The notes under the pieces are model-generated. The model was not told the DNA's origin. It saw nothing but the letters and a program-made list of their open reading frames with translations, and ran no database searches. Below, one piece after another: positions 10,469-18,867 of a stretch of DNA of 64,000 bases (position 1 is the stretch's first letter; every line of letters starts with the position of its first letter). Both the position numbers and the translations under genes were made by a program. The stretch lies in assembly GCA_020740775.1 (NCBI GenBank), contig JAHEWK010000019.1:62001-126000 (forward strand). The letters run 5' to 3'. This DNA comes from Ilyonectria destructans. Lineage: Eukaryota > Ascomycota > Sordariomycetes > Hypocreales > Nectriaceae.

Positions 10469-11876
10469 CTATCGATACGTTAGCACATGAAACCAAGCAA
10501 TTGACGAAGATGTGTACATTGGCGAGTAGGCATGGATCTTCGGGTCGTTTAGCTCCCTCCTCACGTCAGCCAGAAAAACATTGACCTCCTCCCTGGACCA
10601 ACCATGGCCCCTCGTAAACGGCGCCATAGTCAGTGACTCTAGAGCAAGGTTCATGTTCTCGTTACTCCACACTCCGAGCTCTTTGTATTTCTTGTCCTTG
10701 GCCCAGCTGTTTGTTGGCCACTTGAAACGGGTTTCGACGATATCGGTGAATCCGACCTCGGCCATGATCTCCTTGAATTTGTCGGTTTGTTCGTAAGGCC
10801 GGCCTAATTTGGCTGCTGCTTCTTCTAGAAGCTTAGTCCATTTCCCAAGTGTATGGTCTTCGGTGAGAGTGCCGTCATCCGACTTTATGATAACGTCGAT
10901 CTCCTGCAGCTCAACGTAGCCGCCCGGGGCGAGATACCTAGCCAAGTTAGGGCGGACATATAGGCAATACGGAGCCTCAAATGAAGCTTACCTGAAGATT
11001 TTGCGCAGATAATCGGACCAATTCTGAACGCTAAAGTTCATGAGACTGCTGTCGATGTAATCAAATGGTTGAGAATAATTCCACTCCTCATCAATATCAT
11101 CAATGAGGAACTGGACATTTAGGGGAACACTGGTTAGCTATTAGTTACCGTAGCAAACACAAAGGGTAAACCAGGTTTACAAGCTCGGCTGAGTGGGAGA
11201 TAGATCGACACTAACAATCTATGTTATGTAGGGTCAGCCATAAGTCTTCAGCTCTGAGACAATTCTTTTTACCTCGGCCTCAGGATGCTCGTCACCTAAG
11301 TCAATTGCCCAAATGCCTGTGCCAGTGCCCAAGTCGAGAACCCGCTTGATCTTGGAATCAGGCAAGTTCGGAGGTGAAAGACCAAGCTTATTGTCGAAAG
11401 TTAGGAGGAATAAATTGTGTTGTAGGTCTGAACACTCTTAGCATGAAATATCCAGTAGCGGTCGGGATGGGCAAGTAAGTATACCGAGCCTCTCGTTTTC
11501 TTGATCGTCGTTGGGAAATTTGTATTCTATACTCGGCAGATGCCATTGTGAGCTCTCCGGATCACCAGTAGAGAAATCACGGGTAACCCACTTCCTTCCT
11601 TGTATCGATGATATGTTCTCCCGTTCTCGTGTCGGTAGTCGAGAATAGAACTTCTTAGGCTTTCAGTCGATGATGCCGTGTCCCACCATGCTTTGTATCA
11701 GTGATCTTGTCTCTATTTGGAGGGCGACAAGCAAGACGCCATCCTACATCTCTGAGTGAGGAGTCCCGATCGTCAGCGACCTGGACCTAGAGTTAGCTCA
11801 AGCTCTTCTTATGCAAGGAGAGGGATCGAACATCTTCATCGGGAGCCACGATAGGATCTGCCTCGACTGTTGCCAT
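10469..11876 (-). CDS. LaeA-like SAM-dependent methyltransferase
   Basis: The gene is rebuilt from several exons on the minus strand. Those I can place are about 11690-11592, 11526-11485, 11427-11273, 11218-11181, 11129-10992 and 10937-10469, each joined in frame by GT-AG introns. The spliced protein shows the classic order of the LaeA-like family: SILDYRHENGRTYHRYKEGK, the SAM-binding motif I VLDLGTGTGIWAIDLGDEHP, VDLSPTQPSF, the acidic IDDIDEEW motif, DYIDSSLMNFSVQNW, and LAPGGYVELQEIDV. The C-terminus (YTSSSIAWFHVLTYR) is also typical. The first exon is less certain: ATG at 11876 opens MATVEADPIVAPDED, typical of family N-termini, but its splice to the next exon is unresolved. Family members range from global regulators to cluster-embedded enzymes. 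The gene appears intact. Confidence 0.85.
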
Positions 11877-12177
11877 TTCCCGATCTTGGATGGTTTTCAG
11901 ATGACGTGCGTTGGGTTTCTTGGTCGATTGGGCGTGGTTGTATCTTGAAACAAAGCATTCCAGCAAAGCAGGGTGGGTCGGCCGACTTTAATACCGCAGC
12001 CCCTTGTTGACGATTCGGGAGGGGCCAATCAAATCCGGGACGGGCCGCGTTGTTCTCTCTCACCTCAGCAGGCGACAGCTCAGTGTGTCATGAAGTCGCA
12101 TCTCAAGGGGTCTAGGCTCGATCGGTCAGCCGGGAGTAGGCTCAGGGTCAGGTCGTCGAAGAAGGCTGAGTCGCCCG

Positions 12178-12513
12178 ATGTTCCGCAGTCCGCCCTCCAA
12201 TTCGAAGCGGAGTTGGTCGTCCAAGAGTCAGAAGCGGCCGAATACAGCTCGGCGAACTGCTGAGTCGTCCACATCTGCTACCGGGTCGGTGCCACCGGGT
12301 TCAAGCGAGTCCCATTCAGTAGAGACGTATGGGGGCAACGGAAAGATATACTTTACGATTGCAGAGGGCAAGGAATTCAAGACCGAGATCAAGGACTGGA
12401 TGGAAGAGACAGCGGCAGATGGAACCCAATGCTTCTATTGGCAAAGCCCCGTGTCAGGACAGGCATTTTGGGCGACCGAGTTACCAAAGGAGGCGAAGAA
12501 GAAGGGCCTTTGA
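12178..12513 (+). CDS. Hypothetical protein, probably partial
   Basis: I do not recognise this protein. The last 60 residues (GKIYFTIAEGKEFKTEIKDW, then CFYWQSPVSGQAFWATELP) have real protein character, with paired aromatic residues vaguely like a WW-type sheet. The first 45 are Ser/Arg-rich. Another protein-like frame, 12090-12263 (starting MKSHLKGS), overlaps it just upstream, so the true gene may begin there and use an unseen intron. No domain assignment is justified. Confidence 0.4.
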   Translation: MFRSPPSNSKRSWSSKSQKRPNTARRTAESSTSATGSVPPGSSESHSVETYGGNGKIYFTIAEGKEFKTEIKDWMEETAADGTQCFYWQSPVSGQAFWATELPKEAKKKGL

Positions 12514-13085
12514 CGCTGAGAGGAAATCTGATCACCCTGACAAAGTTGACAAGGGACCCTCACATGCAACGCGTCCCTCACCCAGTTGGCCGACAGGATG
12601 CACGGGCCACTCGCTGAGTGACTCGGTTAGTGGCCCATGCATTCAATAAACACGTGATTGCCCTGCTCGGCTGACTTGCAGTCCGCGCTAGCCGCTAGTC
12701 ACGTGTCTGGCAGATCGAGTACCCTCACAGTAGCAAGCCCTTAGAAAAAATCACCAGCGAGAAAGAAATTTTTGAAACAACAGCTAAGCGCCGTAACATA
12801 CTCCAAAGGGTTAATTGGTTACCACAGTGTCCGTCGCATCGCCCAGTGCGTCATAGGCATCATGACGACCCAGTGGCCCCGGGACCAAACCTGGCCCACA
12901 ATCTACCTGGAGAACACGCCACAAAACTGAGCAGATACATACCTGCAGTCAGCACTGTCTCTCATCGATAACGGGAATGTACAACCCATCGATCCGCACG
13001 GTGTCAAATTCGCATTTATCGGAGCCCTCTCCCTCATCGTCAAACTGCAAAGCACCCCCGACCTCGCCCATATCCACGAAACTTC
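12514..13085. other. Intergenic DNA, nothing recognised
   Basis: No supported coding frame. The region leads into the second copy of the A/B repeat. Confidence 0.4.
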
Positions 13086-13345
13086 ACAAGGCAAGTGCCT
13101 TACTTCTCAAGCTCTCAATCGTTCCGAAAAGGCATTGGCGGGCCCCGTTGGGGACCGGTCTCCTGTAAAGAACTGAGAAACAGCGTTAAACTGCAAGACT
13201 GTCGAACGCGGGGTCAAGCAGCAAGCCAGCGCCTCTGCGCAGCGTCTCAGACCGCTAAAGGCAAAAAATTGGTCACACGCGGACGCCACCAGCCCCTATA
13301 GTCACCTGCCAAAAGTCTCCCAGTCGCCTATAAAGCCAGTGCCAT
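13086..13345 (-). repeat. Dispersed repeat, copy 2 (B-A contiguous, inverted)
   Basis: Read on the minus strand, this is block B (13345 to ~13187) followed directly by block A (13170 to 13086), the reverse of the block order at 8879-9185. Both share long identical words with copy 1, such as GGCACTGGCTTTATAGG and CCAATGCCTTT. Together the copies form an inverted pair about 4.4 kb apart around the F-box and methyltransferase genes. Confidence 0.75.
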
Positions 13346-13404
13346 CGGGGCAAGCATGGCTGGGCTTACATAATCATGAGCGGCCTTTAGGCTCCCACTG
13401 GAAC

Positions 13405-13450
13405 GGCGCCCAGGCGCCGCAATAGAATCGGCGCCCGGGCGCCGCAATAG
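13405..13450 (+). repeat. Two 25 bp repeats with GGCGCC palindromes
   Basis: Two consecutive copies (13405-13425 and 13430-13450) of GGCGCC-C-R-GGCGCC followed by GCAATAG. They differ by A or G at the palindrome centre. This GC-rich pair lies just before the sequence turns AT-rich. Confidence 0.8.
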
Positions 13451-14251
13451 CGTTTTTGTGGGTCAAGGCACCTTCTATTGGTTAGAGCCGTGAATGCGTT
13501 CAGTATCAGGATTCAGGATTAAATAAGAATATAAGTCATACAATTATGCGATTATTACAAAAGGAAATACTATTATGAATATTGCCCTATTTAAGCCTGC
13601 ATATCCTCTTCAGCCTGCTGCTAAATTTCCCTTATACTACGTTGGGTGGCTTCCTTAGGATTGTTTCCCATCCGATGTTCTACCTGAGTATTAATATATT
13701 GGGTCTCTTTAAAGTCCCAATTAATATATGCTATTATCTCTTCCTTAGTTCAGTCTCTTATAGGTATAGATGACCTATAATACTGGCATATCTGCTTGTA
13801 GTCCTGGCACTAAGAATATAGCTCTCTATTATATTGTTATAGTAGTTCTATTACCTTTTAATATAGCTAGTTTATTTTAATACTTCTAATAAGCTGCTTT
13901 TTATACTAAGTATTCCTTACTATAATATATCATTAATATATAGACTCAGGCGTATAATATAGTAAGTTTTATACTAGTAGCTCTAGTAATAATATCAGTA
14001 ATAGTATAGAGGGCTCTAGTAGACTTTAAATTACTATAGTATCTTAAGTCAGACTGATTAATATCTTATCGGCCTGACTGGTTAAGAGTTCTAGGGATTT
14101 ATTAACTAAGTCTTTTTATATTTAACTAAATAAGGTGTCTTTAGCTTCTTAAGATTAACTAGCTAGTATTAGAGGAATAGCTAACAGCCCAGCTAGATAT
14201 AATAGAGAAGATTCTAGTAGTACCTCTTATTGCTAAAGAGGATATACTTTT

Positions 14252-15354
14252 TGTTAAAGTCTATAAATATATAACTTTATAACTTCTTTATAAGATTAAG
14301 CTTTAAGCTTTAAGCTTTAAAATATAGCTTAAAAATCCTATAAAAATTCTTATAAGAAGATACTAAAATACAGTATTATTACTGATATTCATACTGTATA
14401 ACTAATCAGCCCGAATCGGCTTATTAATCTATCCGCACTTTGAAATCAGTTGATTTTAAAGTATACGCTATTTGGAATTAATATTACTCAATAAGGAAAG
14501 TACCCATAAGGACAAATACAGTACCATAATTATTAAAAACTGTAAATATATAACTCTATAACTACTTTACAGTTTAAGCTTTAAGCTTTAAGCTTTAAAA
14601 TATAGCTTATAAATTCTAATAAAAATCTTATAATTATATACTAAAATACAGTATATTATCGATATTTATACTGTGTGACTAATCAGCCCGAATCGGCTTA
14701 TTAATCTATCCGCGCTTTGAAATCAATTAATTTTAAAGTATACGCTATTTGGAATCAATATTACTCAATAAGGAAAGTACCTATAAGGACAAATACGATA
14801 CCATAAGAGAGCTGAAATTTAGGGCTTTCTAATAGTATACCTATTATTCTAATACAATAGCTAGATTTTGAGTAAATTGTCTATAAAAAGGCTAAGACCC
14901 CCTGGGTAATTCCAGACTTATAATATATTAGTATCACTACATCATACACCATTAATATACTATCTTATACTATCTACCTCTTATCTATATATACCCCTTA
15001 ACCTTATATTCTTTATTAGGATATTTCTTTTATAATTATATTACTTTATTCCACTGCCTTATAACCTCCAACAATAATAAAGCTGGAATTTTAGGCTTTC
15101 TAATGGTATATATATTGTCCTAATATAATAGCTGGATTTTGAGTAAATTGTCTATAAAAAGGCTGAGACCTCCTGGGTAATTCCAGACTTATAATATATT
15201 ATTATCACTATATTATACACTATTAATACACTATCTTATACTATCTTATACTATCTACCTCTTATCTTTATATACCCCTTATCTTTATATTCTTTATTAG
15301 AATATTTCTTTTATAATAATATTACTTTATTCTACTGCCTTATAACCTCTCACA
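14252..15354 (+). mobile_element. Solo LTR, split by a nested LTR
   Basis: Begins TGTTAAAG and ends near CTCACA, with the 5 bp duplication CTTTT at both sides (14247-14251 and 15355-15359). It is interrupted at 14531-15073 by another copy of itself. Without the insert it is about 555 bp and has no internal coding region, so it is a solo LTR left by recombination. Strand is arbitrary. Confidence 0.75.
14531..15073 (+). mobile_element. Nested solo LTR
   Basis: A 543 bp copy of the same LTR. It begins TATTAAAA (from TGTTAAAG by G-to-A change), ends CTCCAACA, and is flanked by the 5 bp duplication ATAAT (14526-14530 and 15074-15078). It splits the outer LTR exactly between its halves. Confidence 0.8.
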
Positions 15355-15423
15355 CTTTTAATCTCCTTAAATAATTAATACTATAATACCTAAAGTATTT
15401 TAATACTTTAAGCTTAAATTATT

Positions 15424-15978
15424 TATTAGAAGTTATAAGGCAGTAAAATAAAGTAATATTATTATAAGAGAGATATTTTAATAAAGAATATAAAGATAAA
15501 GAGTATATAAAGATAAAAGGTAAATAGTATAAAATAGTATAAGATAGTATATTAATAGTATATATTATTATAATAATAATATAGAATAAGTCTGAAATTA
15601 CCTAGGGAGTCTCAGCCTTTTTATAGATAATTTACTTAAAATCCAGCTATTATATTAAGATAATATATATATTATTAAAAAGCCTAAAATTCCAGCTTTA
15701 TTATAGTACTATATTTATCCTTATAGGTACTTTCCTTATTAAGTAATATTAATTTTAAATAGCAGATACTTTAAAATTAATTGATTTTAAAGTACAGATA
15801 GATTAATAAGCCGATTTAGGCTAATTAGTTATACAGTATTAATATTGTTATTAATACTGTATTTTAGTATATAATTATAAGATTTTTATTAGAATTTTTA
15901 AGCTATATTTTAAAGCTTAAAGCTTAAAGCTTAATTTTATAAAGAAGTTATAAAATTATATATTTATAGACTTTAATA
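15424..15978 (-). mobile_element. Solo LTR, inverted
   Basis: The reverse complement of the same LTR family. Its ends are RIP-altered (TATTAGAAG on the left, CTTTAATA on the right) and it is flanked by the 5 bp duplication TTATT (15419-15423 and 15979-15983). It is about 555 bp with no internal region. Confidence 0.75.
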
Positions 15979-16454
15979 TTATTTAAATACACTTAGCTTC
16001 TACTGAATACTTAACTGTATAATAATTAATTTATTCTGAATTTCTAATTTAATTTTACTTAGCTTAAGAATTAATTATAGCTATACTCTATTACAGATTA
16101 AATACTACTATTAATAAAAGTTATCTATCTAAAGGCCTTAATATTAATCTTATAATAACTTAATCTTATAAATATAAGGCAGACTATATAACTAAGTAAA
16201 GGTCTGTATATAGACTGAAAAAATAGACAGATTAATTTTCTCTAATAACTTCTACTATTTCTTAACCTTCTTTATTACCTTATAAGAGATCCAGCTATAT
16301 AAAGCACTAAATAGACTGCTATTTAAATACTCTATTAGCTTTTAAGTATACTATTTAGCTTATATTAACTATAATTCTAATAATTAATTCTTAACTATAT
16401 ACTTAATAGTTCTTTATATATTAAAAAGATTAAATTTATTTATTTTAAGATATA

Positions 16455-16850
16455 TATAACGGTTGGGTCTAACCTAGGGGTATAGGGTAGGTCTGGTGGC
16501 GTAGTGTTTATAATCGAGTGGATCAGAATATCATAGTAAGCAATATAGGTCACAGTCTGGTAATAGTAGAATAGTAGATTTAATATAACTAAGTATATTA
16601 ATAGCTGGTAAGACTATCTCTATAAAAGTGCTAAATAATTATATCTATATACTAGGTACTTTATATAGTCTCAGTAGTACCTTCATGAGGCTTATTGATA
16701 AGACTGTCAGTCTTATTAATAAGAGTTGCAAGTAGAGTACTAATATTGGTCTATTGTATATAGGCCTTTTAGGCCAATCAGAAGGGAAAAAGTAAGTACT
16801 GTTATAGTTCTGCCGGTTGTAACCGTCTAGTCTCAACCTGGGCTGTAATA
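16455..16850 (-). repeat. Left (3') LTR of the old Ty3/Gypsy copy
   Basis: 396 bp, starting TATAACGG (from TGTAACGG) and ending GTAATA (from GTAACA). It is clearly similar to 32934-33329 and more distantly to the intact element's LTRs. Its centre contains the palindrome ATAAGACTG-T-CAGTCTTAT, where the intact LTR has its GTGAGCC array. Confidence 0.85.
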
Positions 16851-17269
16851 TAATATCTCCCCTCTAATAATCTTATCCTTAAGATCTATATATAAAACCA
16901 TAGCCCCTAAGGACGTTAATTTATCTGTAACCTTATTTCTTATTCTTCTCGAAATACTAATATAATATCCAGCTGTATTTCTAAAAAACTGTCTATTAAG
17001 AAGAAGAGTTCTACTGAGTCTCGCCACGCCTAAATCTTGCTTATTAAAGAGTTTAGTTACAATAGTATATCTTGCTTATTTTGCTTGTTGAAGGGGTTTT
17101 AATATTATATTATAATAACATCAAACCGTTATTTGGAGTGTATCTACTGAGGTCAAGCTTGCAATATATTGGGAATTTCTATAGTAGTTAGTAGGTATTA
17201 GGTGTTATGCGTACTTCTATATCTTCAGGCTGACAGTTGGGTAGCCAACTGAATTATTACAGAGAAGTG

Positions 17270-17590
17270 TTATATTAAGTATAAGGAGGAGGCTACTGAA
17301 GAAACCCTTTTAAAGTCTTGTGAAGTATTTAAGATTGTATAGAAGGAGATTGCAGATAGTTTAGATTGGTTGGCTTAACTGTAGAGGCAGTATAATTAGG
17401 TAATCTCTTATAGTAAGGAGCTAGTCTATTATAGTACTTGCTCTTTAGATAAATTGGATGTAGTGGAGTGTGTAGATTTAGAAGCTATAATTAATATACA
17501 GTCTCTAGTTTATTCTGACCTTATTAACTGGAGTTCTTTTAATTTTGGCGACCTTTTTTTGTCTGCTTTTGGTATTATTAGTGGAAGTCC
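17270..17590 (+). pseudogene. Relic of the antisense accessory gene in the old copy
   Basis: This AT-shifted stretch aligns in order with the antisense gene of the intact element. GGAGGAGGCTACTGAAGAA matches the coiled-coil start, and CTTATTAACTGGAGTTCTTT matches the end region CTTATTGACTGGAACG. It has many stops. Its presence shows the accessory gene was already part of the older relative. Confidence 0.6.
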
Positions 17591-17714
17591 TTTAGAAGGT
17601 GTTATATATAGGTGAGGTTTTTAGCTGGTTTCTATTAATTGTCGCTCTTGGGGTAGTTTTTCTATTTAATAAGGTACTCAGTTTTATTGTTAACTATTTA
17701 TATCTTAAGAATCT

Positions 17715-18156
17715 TGTAACGGTCGTGTTCTCTGGACTGCCGTATACGTGGTATAGGGTAGGCGAGAGACGGGTTGCTGGTGGATAAACCGTAGGTTTAT
17801 GTTAGCAGATCGGTTAGGGCGTCACTTACTGGGTAAATGTTACGTCTGGTAATAGTCAAGCACAGTGATGCGTAGCGAGTCAAGGTGATTGAGGTAACCA
17901 AGTTGTATTGATAGCTGAGGTAGCTAAGAGTCTAGGAAAGTGCTAATGAACGTGTGTCTATATACTAGAATGATAGGTGAGGCTCACGGCGGTGAGCCTT
18001 GGAATCGCAGGTGAGCCGGAGAGGCTCACGCGTGAGCCGTAGAGGCTCACGGGTGAGTCCTTTAGTACGGCGTGAGCCGCAGTGAGGTGTATTTGATTGG
18101 GGGAAATTTGTGGGGTGCACGTGACGCCAGGCGTCTACGCGGCACGGGTCGTAACA
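17715..18156 (-). repeat. 3' LTR of the intact retrotransposon
   Basis: 442 bp, starting TGTAACGG and ending GTAACA on the plus strand; identical to 25728-26169. It contains seven exact GTGAGCC/GGCTCAC words between 17981 and 18078. The start codon of the antisense accessory gene lies 3 bp beyond its inner end, so this LTR would also act as that gene's promoter. Confidence 0.95.
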
Positions 18157-18158
18157 CG

Positions 18159-18863
18159 ATGTCTCCCCTCCGTTGGTCCTTGTCCCCAAGGCCAGCTACC
18201 AGGCCTGTTTCAAATTTCCTTCGTGCGTTCGCACTTAGTCCTGTATTCCCCTCATGGTTTGCTGACGACATGTCTACAGCTAAATCCACGAGAAACCGAA
18301 AAGCGCAGGCAGTCTTGATTGCTACTACGGGTTTCGTCGTCATGCCTTGTTCCTACTGTTCGCCGCGGAACTTGAAGTGCGTAATGAAGGAGGGCCACTC
18401 GAAGTGTGCCGAGTGCACGCGTCGTGGTCGCCCTTGCGACGGTCAGGGCATCTCCCTGGTGGCAGGTGAGGCTGTTCCGAGTTGTCCTGGGGTTTTGTTC
18501 GTTCTGATTTGTGGTGTAGCGGATCGTCTGGCGCTCGAAAAACAGCGTCTGGAAGCTGCCGAGGAGGCTACCGAGGAGGAACTGATCCAGCTACAACAAC
18601 AACTGAACGAGCGTCTTTCTCGTTTGATGCGACTTCGTCGCCAGAAGCGACAGTTGGTCGAGAAGGGTACTCAGATGTTAAATCGTGGTCTCGCGTCCAT
18701 GGACGAGTTGGACGAGACCGAACGGTTAGAGTCGGAGGCGGTGGTTTCTGCGCAGTCCGTCCTGGTGACGGACCTTATTGACTGGAACGCCGTAGGTTCT
18801 TCGTTTGACTTCTCGTCTGGCGTTATTGGTGAAGGTTCTTCGGAAGGCGTTGCGCATGGTTGA
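18159..18863 (+). CDS. Antisense Zn2Cys6 coiled-coil protein of the retrotransposon
   Basis: This gene lies between pol and the 3' LTR on the opposite strand and ends 4 bp from the end of pol (tail to tail). ATG 18159 is 3 bp past the LTR; ATG 18270 is an alternative. The protein holds a perfectly spaced binuclear zinc cluster, C-x2-C-x6-C-x8-C-x2-C-x6-C (PCSYC to RRGRPC). A long charged coiled coil follows (EEELIQLQQQLNERLSRLMR), then an acidic tail with DELDETERLESE. A 54 bp GT-AG intron (18466-18519) would remove an out-of-character hydrophobic stretch without changing the frame; with it, the product from 18159 is about 216 residues. The fold suggests a nuclear DNA-binding protein, possibly controlling host or element expression, but that is inference. 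I recall antisense extra genes in some other fungal Ty3/Gypsy elements (brtn in Botrytis), which I cannot compare here. Confidence 0.8.
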   Translation: MSPLRWSLSPRPATRPVSNFLRAFALSPVFPSWFADDMSTAKSTRNRKAQAVLIATTGFVVMPCSYCSPRNLKCVMKEGHSKCAECTRRGRPCDGQGISLVAGEAVPSCPGVLFVLICGVADRLALEKQRLEAAEEATEEELIQLQQQLNERLSRLMRLRRQKRQLVEKGTQMLNRGLASMDELDETERLESEAVVSAQSVLVTDLIDWNAVGSSFDFSSGVIGEGSSEGVAHG

Positions 18864-18867
18864 GGTC

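Larger units (their letters stand above)
13500..16454. other. AT-rich, RIP-like transposon graveyard
   Basis: The sequence turns abruptly into A/T-dominated DNA dense in TA steps and stop codons in all frames, as expected of repeats mutated by C-to-T changes. Apart from the solo LTRs listed separately, no element can be named. No open frame here is believable. Confidence 0.8.

Noticed and set aside
17599..17787. Hydrophobic 62-residue frame that could be a small membrane protein
   Set aside because: It spans the junction between the old element and the 3' LTR of the young one, so it cannot predate the insertion.
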